From: CAZLBV01 sp964557845
GTDB lineage: Bacteria; Acidobacteriota; Aminicenantia; Aminicenantales; Aminicenantaceae
Assembly (NCBI GenBank): GCA_964557845.1
Contig: CAZLBV010000244.1
Coordinates: 1 to 6,887 of the forward strand
Direction: 5' to 3'
Length of the DNA: 6,887 nucleotides
Of this stretch, positions 1 to 6,728 are shown one piece after another. Both the position numbers and the translations under genes were made by a program. The notes beneath the pieces were generated by a model that saw only the letters and a list, made by a program, of their open reading frames with translations, searched no databases and was not told the origin of the DNA. Within the stretch, counting starts at the first letter, position 1. Each line of letters begins with the position of its first letter.

Positions 1-662
1 CCCATAAAAAGCATAAGATGGCGAAAAGAGAAGCGGCGGCCTTCATCTCTTTTTTCGAAATCCCTTCCGCCCGTAAAAAATACCAGAATAAGAGCTCCAG
101 CCATGGCTCCAAACAAGATGACACAAGTCTCTTTGGTAGCGTACATCAGTCCTATGAGGATTCCTGTCACCACCGCCCAACTGGATGAAGGCTTCCGATA
201 ATATCTCCAGCCTGAAGCTAGAGCTCCAACCATAAAAAATAAAAGCAGCATTTCCTGGATGAAGAACCGGCTAAAAAAAACCATAACCGGAGAGAAAGCA
301 TAGATGATCCCGGCAAAAATCTTATCGGTTTTTCCCAAACCGTCTTTAAAGACAAACAGCAGCAGCAAAATACCAACACCGAACAAAACCGGGAGCAGCC
401 TTAATGTCGTTTCACTCAGGGTTTCAAAGGATGCCCCCGAACTTATCCATGCTAAAGGAAGAGCAAAATAATATAAGGTGGGACCATGATGGTCCTTAGG
501 ATCATAGGTGTATTCCCCTCTTTCCAACAGGAGACCAAACTTGACAGCCTGATTTGCTTCATCATGATGCATAGGCCGCAGGTCAAGACGGGCCCCCCTT
601 ACTACGATCGCAGCTAAAACAATCAGAAAGAACAGCGCGGTGAATACCGCTCTATTTTTCAT
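1..662 (-). CDS. Agl23/TIGR03663-type GT-C membrane glycosyltransferase, N-terminal part
   Basis: Partial gene: the first 220 codons are present and the 3' end lies beyond base 1. I read the translation directly from the minus strand, starting MKNRAVFTALFF. Residues 5-22 form a membrane helix. They are followed by the acidic first-loop motif HHDE (32-35), the usual catalytic-site region of GT39/ArnT-like GT-C enzymes. Next come YDPKDHHGPTLYY (53-65), SRFFIQE (131-137) and ATKET (175-179), with further hydrophobic helices near 88-105, 115-130, 137-150, 163-175 and 180-197. The HHDE, HGPTLYY and ATKET combination matches my recollection of the TIGR03663 family, named after archaeal Agl23 (flippase activity-associated). 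Such proteins probably transfer sugars from polyprenyl-phosphate donors at the outer face of the membrane; the acceptor is unknown. The ATG overlaps the stop of the upstream discoidin gene by 4 bp (ATGA) and has no good Shine-Dalgarno, so translation is probably coupled. An ordinary PMT/ArnT-like glycosyltransferase is the alternative. Confidence 0.85.
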   Translation of the reverse strand, partial: MKNRAVFTALFFLIVLAAIVVRGARLDLRPMHHDEANQAVKFGLLLERGEYTYDPKDHHGPTLYYFALPLAWISSGASFETLSETTLRLLPVLFGVGILLLLFVFKDGLGKTDKIFAGIIYAFSPVMVFFSRFFIQEMLLLFFMVGALASGWRYYRKPSSSWAVVTGILIGLMYATKETCVILFGAMAGALILVFFTGGRDFEKRDEGRRFSFRHLMLFM

Positions 663-1348
663 TTGACCAGTGTGCCGTATACCTCCACTTCCACATAATG
701 ATTCATATCATTGGCGGTGTTGCCTTTACTATAAAGCCGGATGTAACGGGCTTCTATCCCCTTTGGGTCGATTAATCTGCCCTCGTTTGTCTCGATATAC
801 TCCTTATCCCGGCCGATCCCAAGCCCGGAAGAGTTATCATGATCATTATTGAAAATAGTGGTCACATGCTCGATAAAATCAGGATCATCAGATACCTGGA
901 TCACCACATCCCGGTAAACCCGGGCCTGGCTGTGGTAGTGCCAGATCAAAATAGCATGAAGATTATATGATTCCTCCAGATCGATCTGAACATACTGCAG
1001 CCCCGGGCCTAATTCCACGTAATAACCATCTTCTCCTGACTTTTCGCCATCGGTTACAAAATCAACTTCACCAATAACAGGTTCCATATCGCTGGAGACC
1101 ACAGGCTTATCTAAAGACAAGAGAATTGTACCTGAGGGCACATAAAAATCACCCCTTTTTTTCCCGGTGACTCGTTCCAGATTAGGCGAACGGATATTTT
1201 TTGGAGTCCCCACGAACATGGGTTTCGGAAGTTCAAGCTTTAAAACTTCTTTCTCCTGGCCGAAGGCAATGGTTATGCTTTCTGCTGCCGGGATAAAAGC
1301 TGACCAGAAAATTATTAATGAAAGGGAAGCAATAATCTTTTTATTCAT
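659..1348 (-). CDS. Secreted discoidin (F5/8 type C, CBM32-like) domain protein
   Basis: A 229-residue protein with a Sec signal peptide: basic MNKK, hydrophobic 5-20, probable cleavage near the AAES at 21-24. A short linker (about 25-80) leads into one discoidin/F5/8 type C beta-sandwich at about 85-227. Family hallmarks are the strand QYVQIDLEESYNLHAI (118-133), YRDVVIQVSDDPDF (145-158), and the closing pair ARYIRLYS (200-207) and HYVEVEVYG (217-225). This fold usually binds carbohydrate or another surface ligand. No catalytic domain is present and no ligand can be predicted. The start is well supported by AGAGGAG (1357-1363), 8 nt upstream of the ATG. It is the first gene after a 78-bp gap with its own likely promoter, and its stop overlaps the start of the Agl23-type gene (ATGA). 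The two are therefore probably co-expressed and may act together at the cell surface. There is no lipobox, so it is periplasmic or released. Confidence 0.85.
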   Translation of the reverse strand: MNKKIIASLSLIIFWSAFIPAAESITIAFGQEKEVLKLELPKPMFVGTPKNIRSPNLERVTGKKRGDFYVPSGTILLSLDKPVVSSDMEPVIGEVDFVTDGEKSGEDGYYVELGPGLQYVQIDLEESYNLHAILIWHYHSQARVYRDVVIQVSDDPDFIEHVTTIFNNDHDNSSGLGIGRDKEYIETNEGRLIDPKGIEARYIRLYSKGNTANDMNHYVEVEVYGTLVK

Positions 1349-1356
1349 AGGCTTAA

Positions 1357-1363
1357 CTCCTCT
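1357..1363 (-). promoter_or_regulatory. Ribosome binding site of the discoidin gene
   Basis: The minus strand reads AGAGGAG, followed by 8 nt and then the ATG at 1348-1346. It is one of the two strongest Shine-Dalgarno sequences in the window and fixes the start of the discoidin gene. Confidence 0.8.
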
Positions 1364-1387
1364 ATATGTTTCAGCTTCACGGGTCTT

Positions 1388-1448
1388 AGATCTTCTGTTG
1401 TTTAAATTGTATACTAAGCATAGATTTCAATCAACCATCAGAAGATCT
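1388..1448. repeat. 10-bp inverted repeat flanking the promoter of the discoidin gene
   Basis: AGATCTTCTG at 1388-1397 is the exact reverse complement of CAGAAGATCT at 1439-1448. The arms are 41 bp apart. A further 3-bp match (TTG 1398-1400 with CAA 1432-1434) lies inside after a 4-nt bulge. The right arm is inside the last codons of apbE. The left arm falls just after the predicted transcription start of the discoidin unit. Neither arm is followed by a T-run, so it does not look like an intrinsic terminator. It could be a paired operator, or a chance match: one or fewer such repeats would be expected at random in a window of this size. Confidence 0.5.
1406..1434 (-). promoter_or_regulatory. 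Sigma-70-like promoter for the discoidin/Agl23-type unit
   Basis: The minus strand reads TTGATT (1434-1429), a 17-bp spacer, then TACAAT (1411-1406), which is close to the TTGACA/TATAAT consensus at the ideal spacing. Transcription would start near 1399, giving a leader of about 50 nt before the ATG at 1348. The -35 box overlaps the last codons and stop of apbE. The 78-bp gap is the only sizeable one between genes here, which supports a separate transcription unit. The call rests on sequence match alone, and sigma-factor preferences of the host are unknown. Confidence 0.55.
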
Positions 1449-2365
1449 CGATTAAGAACAGTTATTTCTCCATCATTCTTAATAAGGAGTGCCCAAACCT
1501 CCGGATGATCCCGGCAGTAAGACCTAACGCCATCCATCTCCATGACCATAAAGGCCGTAGATAAAGCATCCGCTTCTGCCGCCCCAGGATGAGAGACCCA
1601 GACTGCTGCATGACCCTTTGCCGGCTTTCCAGTGAATGGATCGATGATATGGTCTCCCTTTATCTCTTTCCCCGACCCGCTTAAAGCCCTATCTTTAAGA
1701 ATAACCTTATTCACCGGTGTTGATTCTTCCCATCCTCCGGCCACACCCAACGGCCACCCTTTTATTTCTGGCTTGCTGCCGGGTGGTGAACCGGAGGCTA
1801 AAACCGTACTGGTCCCGGCATGAATAAAGGCATTTTCGATACTCCAATCTCCGAGGATCTCAAAAGTTTTATCCAAGGCAAACCCTTTCCCGATCCCCCC
1901 GAGATCAATATCAATTCCGCCATCGATACTATGGGAATTTTCCTTGGGATAAGAAACGATAAATTGTTTTCCCGATCTTGTCAGCTTCAAAGGAAATTTC
2001 CCTGATAATTCCCCCTTTAAAAAGTTAAAAAACCTGTTTCTTGCTCTGCGTTTTGCCCTGCTTCTTACATTTATATCAAAGGCACCCCCGGTATCTCTGT
2101 GAATCTTTTCAGATATTTTAAGGGATTCCCATATTTCAATGCCGACCAACAGCTCTTCTCCAGGCCGGAGACGGTTTATCTGGCCTACCTCACTGGTTGC
2201 ATCAAAACGGCTTAAAAGCCTTTCTAACCGGTCTATTTCATGAAAGACTGCCTGGGCTGCCTGCCCGGCGTAATCTTTCTCCATCCCTCCAATCACGACT
2301 TCGAATACAGTGCTCATCGCATGATGTGAAAACCTGTAAATTGATTGATGTAGATTAATGCTCAC
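1427..2365 (-). CDS. apbE: FAD:protein FMN transferase, ApbE-like
   Basis: A 312-residue ApbE-family protein. ApbE transfers FMN from FAD to a Ser/Thr of target flavoproteins such as NqrC, RnfG and FMN-binding-domain proteins. Family motifs in order are HAMSTVFEV (15-23, usually AMGT-FEV), LSRFDATSEVGQIN (51-64), TGGAFDINV (92-100), IDLGGIGKGFALD (153-165), HAGTSTVLASG (182-192, usually NAGGDI-ASG), DHIIDPFTGKP (238-248) and ADALST (265-270), whose Asp and Thr are expected Mg2+ ligands. The start is GTG, overlapping the upstream stop as GTGA. The family motif begins by residue 15, and an in-frame TAG lies three codons upstream, so the N-terminus cannot be longer. There is no signal peptide or lipobox, whereas many ApbE proteins are exported lipoproteins. 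It may act on its target in the cytoplasm, or its location may be unusual. No target with an SGA(T/S)-type acceptor motif was found in the window. It is the last gene of the four-gene redox unit. Confidence 0.9.
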   Translation of the reverse strand: MSINLHQSIYRFSHHAMSTVFEVVIGGMEKDYAGQAAQAVFHEIDRLERLLSRFDATSEVGQINRLRPGEELLVGIEIWESLKISEKIHRDTGGAFDINVRSRAKRRARNRFFNFLKGELSGKFPLKLTRSGKQFIVSYPKENSHSIDGGIDIDLGGIGKGFALDKTFEILGDWSIENAFIHAGTSTVLASGSPPGSKPEIKGWPLGVAGGWEESTPVNKVILKDRALSGSGKEIKGDHIIDPFTGKPAKGHAAVWVSHPGAAEADALSTAFMVMEMDGVRSYCRDHPEVWALLIKNDGEITVLNRDLLMVD

Positions 2366-3006
2366 CCGAGTCTATCATCCGGTGTAAGATAAATAAAAGC
2401 AAAAGCCGCCAGCACCGCGGCCAGGGCACTGTATTGATGCAGACTAAATAACTGTATCTGTCCGGCCAATGAAAAATACGGCATCATCATCGACAAGGCT
2501 GAGAGGATCAAGAAGAATCCGGAAAGCACAAAAACCCAGAACGAAATTCTCACAAAGACTCGATCCAACTCACTTCGGGTGGATGGTCTGTTTATATCCC
2601 AGAATCTGTAATAGCGCGCCCGCATAAGTACACCTGCGCCCAAGGAAGCTGCAAACACACCTCCGGCAATCATATGGAGCATAAGGGGGATTCCTCGTAT
2701 CCTTCCTGGTAGAAACAGGGCAAAGATAAAACCGCTCAACACCAGATACAAAAAAGAAACCGCCAGACAGACAAAAACCCATCTTTGTTTGATGGGATAA
2801 GTCTTGACAAACCGTCGATTATAAAATTCCAATCCTTTTTTCTTCCATTCCTTGAAAGATTCAAACCGGATTTTTTTTGATAAAAACCAAGAAAAATAAC
2901 CTCTATTTTCTTCGGACTCTTTTTGTCTTAATCCCTTATATTCATACCAAGATAATCCCCAAAAAAGAGCTGCTATGGATAAAATGGTTACAATGATAAA
3001 TATCAA
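2362..3006 (-). CDS. Five-helix membrane protein, candidate b-type cytochrome
   Basis: A 214-residue membrane protein with hydrophobic helices at about 1-19, 76-98, 106-128, 151-174 and 187-206, and a basic, aromatic loop at 22-75 between helices 1 and 2. Two helix histidines stand out: His111 (LMLHMIAGG, helix 3) and His190 (FSLHQYSALA, helix 5). Helices 2-5 resemble a four-helix cytochrome b/b561-type bundle, where such a pair would hold one haem b; the two-haem forms need four. I do not recognise a precise family. Position supports a redox role: it starts 3 nt after the multihaem cytochrome gene and overlaps apbE by 4 bp. It may be the quinone-facing subunit that exchanges electrons with the cytochrome c (inference). 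The start is TTG, chosen because a perfect AAGGAG lies 7 nt upstream, the reading continues straight into helix 1, and no ATG occurs in frame before residue 109. A haem-free membrane anchor is the alternative. Confidence 0.75.
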   Translation of the reverse strand: MIFIIVTILSIAALFWGLSWYEYKGLRQKESEENRGYFSWFLSKKIRFESFKEWKKKGLEFYNRRFVKTYPIKQRWVFVCLAVSFLYLVLSGFIFALFLPGRIRGIPLMLHMIAGGVFAASLGAGVLMRARYYRFWDINRPSTRSELDRVFVRISFWVFVLSGFFLILSALSMMMPYFSLAGQIQLFSLHQYSALAAVLAAFAFIYLTPDDRLG

Positions 3007-3009
3007 GGA

Positions 3010-5349
3010 TCATCTCCTTTTATGGATCAATCCGGCTGCTTCGCCTAGCTTTAAAGCAATTGCAATGAACAGGATGATCCCGATCACAAAAACAGCGGCA
3101 AACAGCAGTAATTTTAAGAGAGGCCTGGCCGTAAAAGAAAACCCAAAGAGCCTTTGGTAAGGGTCATCCAGTCCCATGAAATCCACTCCAGATTTTTCTT
3201 CCACCTGGTCAGTTACCAATGGGCCTGATCCCCGGATAGTACTGAAGAAAAAAGAAGAATTAGCGCTGTGACAATCCTCGCATCTATTTATGCCTAACGA
3301 CTGCTGGGCCGGCCGCACTTGATGCGCCAAAGGCCATAATATTGGATCTGCTGCTTTGTCTTTCTTGGAAACGAGTTCACCATTCTCAAGAAAAAATCTC
3401 CGCCCGCAACATATATAAACATACTCGATCCCTTCTCCTTTGTCTGGCCCATTCTTATTTGAGGCCATGAGTTCCTTGAGAATCAAGACCACTTGTTCTT
3501 CCGTTAAAGTTTGCTCTTTACCCACAGTAGCAAGGATAGTTCGGACGTAAAACTCAGAAATGAGAGGTTTGAGATCATCACCTGACTTCCAGAAAAATTT
3601 CAGGCCGGGAGTGTCACTTCTATCCGGATTTTCCCTTCTGTCGAGATATCCTTCTTGGAGAGAATAAATATACCCTCTAAAATGCATTTCAGGTTCACCC
3701 ACAGCATTTTCCATATTCTTGAGAACAAAGAGAACATTCTCAATAAAGACTTCGATTTCAACCGCCTGTTCTTCATCATCAGGATCAAATTGGGCGATCA
3801 AGGGCACGATCCCCTGTTCTGTTTGGAGTCCCCACCACAAAGTTTCATCGCTGTCCGGTCCCTCATAAGGAAGAACATCTAATCCCGCATCCAAATTCAC
3901 TCTATAGACATTTTTGGCCATGATTAATACAGGCTCTCCGGGAAGGTCCGGAGCGGCTAAAAGAGCGGTCAGAATCCGGGCAGCTTCGGTTTCAGCATCA
4001 AGAATAGTTTTTCCTGCTTCGATGACTTCGGCAGGATCTAAAGGTTTGAACTCTCCCTCCTCAACTTTCGCCCAATAAGAAGGCCAGATCAATCTATGGG
4101 GAGCAAGTTTATTGGATTTATCCCGGGCATAGACCGGCTCGACGATCTGAGGGAAATCCATAGCCCATTGAGCAATACCATATATACCCAACCGGTTTCC
4201 CCGGGACGTGCGTACCCTTACTGGCTCTTTTTCCGGCAGAGGCCCGGAATGGCAGACCGTACAGTTGAGTTTTTCAAAATGAACAGCAGGGATTCCATTA
4301 TGTATAGGATAGGGGGCTCCCATACGGCCGGAATTTTCTCCGGTATCTCCGGAAAACTCGCTTCCAACATGGCATCCTTGGCAGGTAAAATCAAACCTTT
4401 CCGACTCTCCTGATTCATCTGCTTCTGTCTCATATCCCCTGATCATGTTGTGATCGATACCATTAACATGGCAGTCGGTACATTTTAATCCAGAGGCAGA
4501 ATGGACATCCAATTCATAAGTGTGTCTGCGGATATTTACCGGAGAAACCGAATGGCAGGTTAAACACCTTCCATCATCCGGTTTGCGCAGCAGATCAAAG
4601 AAGACATTGTGCTTTTCATCAAAATCATTGGGATTATACTTAACCGAAGGAACGACAGCATATTCTGTGTCATCCGGATTAGGTCCGTCAATGATAGTCC
4701 ATGTCGGAGGAAGCCGGGATGCCATTCCTTTAACTTCACCTATTCCGGAAGCGGCCACACCAGCCCAACGAAAGTTTTCCCGGAGTACCTGCTTGGCCCA
4801 TTCACTGTGGCTCTGATTCCTGGTCGCATTATGACATGCAAGACAGTTGATCTCCAGCATTCCAGCAACTTCCCACCGGGAGGAAGGGCTGATTTCTTCC
4901 CACTCGGGTTCGCTTATCCCTCCCCCTGTCATATGACGTCCGAATAACAAGGTGAAATCCCATTTGGAGAGCCCGATCTCCTCTAGATGGAACATCCCTT
5001 TCCAATTTCGGTAAGAAAGAGGAAGCACGGTGCCGGTTAACGCATCGACCAGTACCCACGGCTCCCCTAACCGGCCAGGATCAGATTCTGATCCGGCATT
5101 AAAGTGCAGCCCATTTTCAATAACACCATAATCATGGCAGGGGGCACAAGTGTAGCGGGTCGAGTAAGGAAGAGGAAAAGATTCCGAGGGGATAATGGTC
5201 TCGTCAAACTGATCCTTTAAGGGAATTCGATGAACCGGCACGGAAAAACTTCCGTCCCAGGTATCCACCGGTTTCTTTTCCTGCGGGCTTAAAACACTTA
5301 TCAGTAAAAGCACTAAGCAAGAGAACACAATTGTTCGTGAGGTTTTCAT
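3010..5349 (-). CDS. Seven-haem c-type cytochrome with C-terminal membrane anchor
   Basis: A 779-residue protein with an N-terminal Sec signal (about 1-22) and seven CXXCH haem c sites: C68APCH, C169LACH, C262LTCH, C290TDCH, C323QGCH, C363TVCH and C690EDCH. Six lie in the first 367 residues. A stretch of about 320 residues (368-689) has no haem site; it is acidic and mixed, and its only cysteines are the adjacent pair C648-C649. The seventh haem site sits shortly before a single transmembrane helix (about 744-767) and a short basic tail ending HKRR. The protein is therefore predicted to face the periplasm, anchored at its C-terminus. Multihaem cytochromes of this layout carry electrons between membrane quinol-linked partners and periplasmic or outer acceptors. 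I do not recognise a named family. The ATG overlaps the stop of the oxidoreductase gene (ATGA) with no clear Shine-Dalgarno, suggesting coupling. Gene order with the candidate b-type cytochrome suggests a b/c electron-transfer pair. A catalytic (reductase) role is possible but unsupported. Confidence 0.88.
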   Translation of the reverse strand: MKTSRTIVFSCLVLLLISVLSPQEKKPVDTWDGSFSVPVHRIPLKDQFDETIIPSESFPLPYSTRYTCAPCHDYGVIENGLHFNAGSESDPGRLGEPWVLVDALTGTVLPLSYRNWKGMFHLEEIGLSKWDFTLLFGRHMTGGGISEPEWEEISPSSRWEVAGMLEINCLACHNATRNQSHSEWAKQVLRENFRWAGVAASGIGEVKGMASRLPPTWTIIDGPNPDDTEYAVVPSVKYNPNDFDEKHNVFFDLLRKPDDGRCLTCHSVSPVNIRRHTYELDVHSASGLKCTDCHVNGIDHNMIRGYETEADESGESERFDFTCQGCHVGSEFSGDTGENSGRMGAPYPIHNGIPAVHFEKLNCTVCHSGPLPEKEPVRVRTSRGNRLGIYGIAQWAMDFPQIVEPVYARDKSNKLAPHRLIWPSYWAKVEEGEFKPLDPAEVIEAGKTILDAETEAARILTALLAAPDLPGEPVLIMAKNVYRVNLDAGLDVLPYEGPDSDETLWWGLQTEQGIVPLIAQFDPDDEEQAVEIEVFIENVLFVLKNMENAVGEPEMHFRGYIYSLQEGYLDRRENPDRSDTPGLKFFWKSGDDLKPLISEFYVRTILATVGKEQTLTEEQVVLILKELMASNKNGPDKGEGIEYVYICCGRRFFLENGELVSKKDKAADPILWPLAHQVRPAQQSLGINRCEDCHSANSSFFFSTIRGSGPLVTDQVEEKSGVDFMGLDDPYQRLFGFSFTARPLLKLLLFAAVFVIGIILFIAIALKLGEAAGLIHKRR
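3014..3019 (-). promoter_or_regulatory. Shine-Dalgarno deciding a TTG start
   Basis: AAGGAG on the minus strand lies inside the last codons of the cytochrome c gene (AAA AGG AGA TGA), 7 nt before TTG at 3006-3004. A nearby ATG (3013-3011) is in another frame and reaches a stop after a few codons. The site therefore supports TTG as the start of the membrane protein. Confidence 0.8.
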
Positions 5350-6713
5350 ACTTTAAATTGTCCGGGAAGGAATTCTATCAAACAATTTTTTTCCACCGCT
5401 TCATTCACCTTTAAGACTGTAACGGCTGTTTCATAACCTATTTCAGCCGGACAATTCAAGGGGGTCCCGAATTTGACGGCATTAAAAAAATTCTCCAAGT
5501 GAGGCTGGTGAGCCGGTTTTGCCAGTTCAACCGGAAGAGGCCATCGTCCGGCTTCCGCAGTAACCCGCACATCCAAAAAAATATTGCTGGTATCCACTTT
5601 CTGGATGGGCTGGGTTTCCGATAATAGCAACCCTTCTTTTACCAGCAAATCCCATTCAGGAGCATGCGCTTCTCTCATGGCCCAATTTCCGATCTGCGGC
5701 ACTTCAGAAATGACAAGGGAGCCGTTATCTCCCATGAAAGTTTCATAGAAACTGCCGTGTTTGGTCGTGGTTTGAACCTGATAAAAAGCCCGGGATGTTC
5801 CTTCCCCGGTTTTAAATTCATAGATTGCCATGACATTATCATACCATTCCCAATTATCATAGTAATCAATCCCTCCGCTGGCGAACACACTCTTAGGATT
5901 GACCCCGAATACCCAACTGAAAAGATCTATCTGATGGGAGCCGAGATCGACGATTGGACCGCCGCCATATTTTTTGAAGAGCCGCCAATTCCGGAATTCC
6001 AGCATCGATTCATATCCATATTTTTCCAGTTTACTCTGGCCAATAGCGTAGTCTTTGGGCCAGCCCAACATATCGCTTTTAGACCGGTTCCACTGGGCAT
6101 AGGCTGTAAAAACTTTGCCAAGAATTTTTCTTTCCTTTATCAGTCTTTCAATCGCATGGATATAGCGGGGATTACTCCTGCGCTGGTGTCCGATCTGCAT
6201 CAATTTACCGGTACGGCGAGCTGTCATGACCATTGACCGGGCCTTTTCCAGAGAATTGGACATCTCTTTTTCACAGTAAACATGCAGGCCTGCTTCCATA
6301 CAGGCATTGGCATGTTCGGCATGAACCCAATCCGGGGATGCGATGATCACCGCATCCAGATCTTTTTCTTTCTCGATAAGTTCGCGATAGTCCTCATAGA
6401 CATTGACCTCATATCCGTATTTTTTTAGATAACGGCTGGCATATCTCTGGCTGTATTCCCAAATATCGCAGACTGATGTGATCCTAATCCCAGGAATTCG
6501 AAGGCATGCTTCGATTAAAACTCTACCTTGAGCTCCGGCACCGATCAATCCTATCTTAATCTCTTTTTCTCCGGCTTCATCCTTGGGCGGATTATTTTGG
6601 ACACCTTTCAGGGAGCTCCCGGCAAGGGCCATTCCTATACCGGCCGCAGAGGATCTTAAAAATTTCCTGCGGCTTAATCTTTTGTTGTGATCGGGAGAAC
6701 TCTTATTTCGCAT
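5346..6713 (-). CDS. Tat-exported Gfo/Idh/MocA family oxidoreductase
   Basis: A 455-residue NAD(P)-dependent dehydrogenase-type protein. A twin-arginine signal, SRRKFLRSSAAG (14-25), precedes a hydrophobic stretch. The Rossmann dinucleotide motif is GLIGAGAQGR (55-64). The family's E-K-P region reads YCEKEM (146-151), keeping the Lys (149) but with Glu in place of Pro. IGHQRRSNP (174-182) and GGGPIVDLGSHQIDLF (250-265) follow, with Asp256 and His260 in the usual substrate/catalytic motif; the C-terminal domain forms the substrate-binding sheet. The family oxidises or reduces sugars and cyclitols. Exported members usually carry tightly bound cofactor, as in glucose-fructose oxidoreductase. The substrate is unknown. 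I prefer the ATG at 6713 (GGAAGG 4 nt upstream) over an in-frame GTG four codons earlier, which lacks a Shine-Dalgarno. It is the first gene of the redox unit, and its stop overlaps the cytochrome c start by 4 bp. Tat export fits the periplasmic location of the cytochrome partner. Confidence 0.9.
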   Translation of the reverse strand: MRNKSSPDHNKRLSRRKFLRSSAAGIGMALAGSSLKGVQNNPPKDEAGEKEIKIGLIGAGAQGRVLIEACLRIPGIRITSVCDIWEYSQRYASRYLKKYGYEVNVYEDYRELIEKEKDLDAVIIASPDWVHAEHANACMEAGLHVYCEKEMSNSLEKARSMVMTARRTGKLMQIGHQRRSNPRYIHAIERLIKERKILGKVFTAYAQWNRSKSDMLGWPKDYAIGQSKLEKYGYESMLEFRNWRLFKKYGGGPIVDLGSHQIDLFSWVFGVNPKSVFASGGIDYYDNWEWYDNVMAIYEFKTGEGTSRAFYQVQTTTKHGSFYETFMGDNGSLVISEVPQIGNWAMREAHAPEWDLLVKEGLLLSETQPIQKVDTSNIFLDVRVTAEAGRWPLPVELAKPAHQPHLENFFNAVKFGTPLNCPAEIGYETAVTVLKVNEAVEKNCLIEFLPGQFKV

Positions 6714-6728
6714 TGTACCTTCCACATT

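Noticed and set aside
1388..1448. Inverted repeat as an intrinsic terminator of the redox operon
   Set aside because: The loop is about 41 nt and no T-run follows on the transcribed strand.
1167..1508. Plus-strand open frame spanning the apbE/discoidin gap
   Set aside because: Covers the reverse strand of the discoidin signal region and the promoter, has no family resemblance and no good ribosome site.
4096..4413. Plus-strand open frame opposite the cytochrome gene
   Set aside because: It is antisense to three of the CXXCH sites and resembles no family; it is a shadow of the cytochrome gene.
5287..5349. Cys11 of the cytochrome as a lipoprotein attachment site
   Set aside because: The cysteine is at the start of the hydrophobic core, not after it, so there is no lipobox; the protein has a C-terminal anchor instead.
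5664..6236. 190-codon plus-strand open frame
   Set aside because: Lies wholly within the oxidoreductase gene on the opposite strand. The translation has no recognisable domain, and the minus-strand gene has clear family motifs.
6711..6725. GTG at 6725 as start of the oxidoreductase
   Set aside because: No Shine-Dalgarno precedes it, and it adds only four residues to a Tat signal that is complete from the ATG at 6713.
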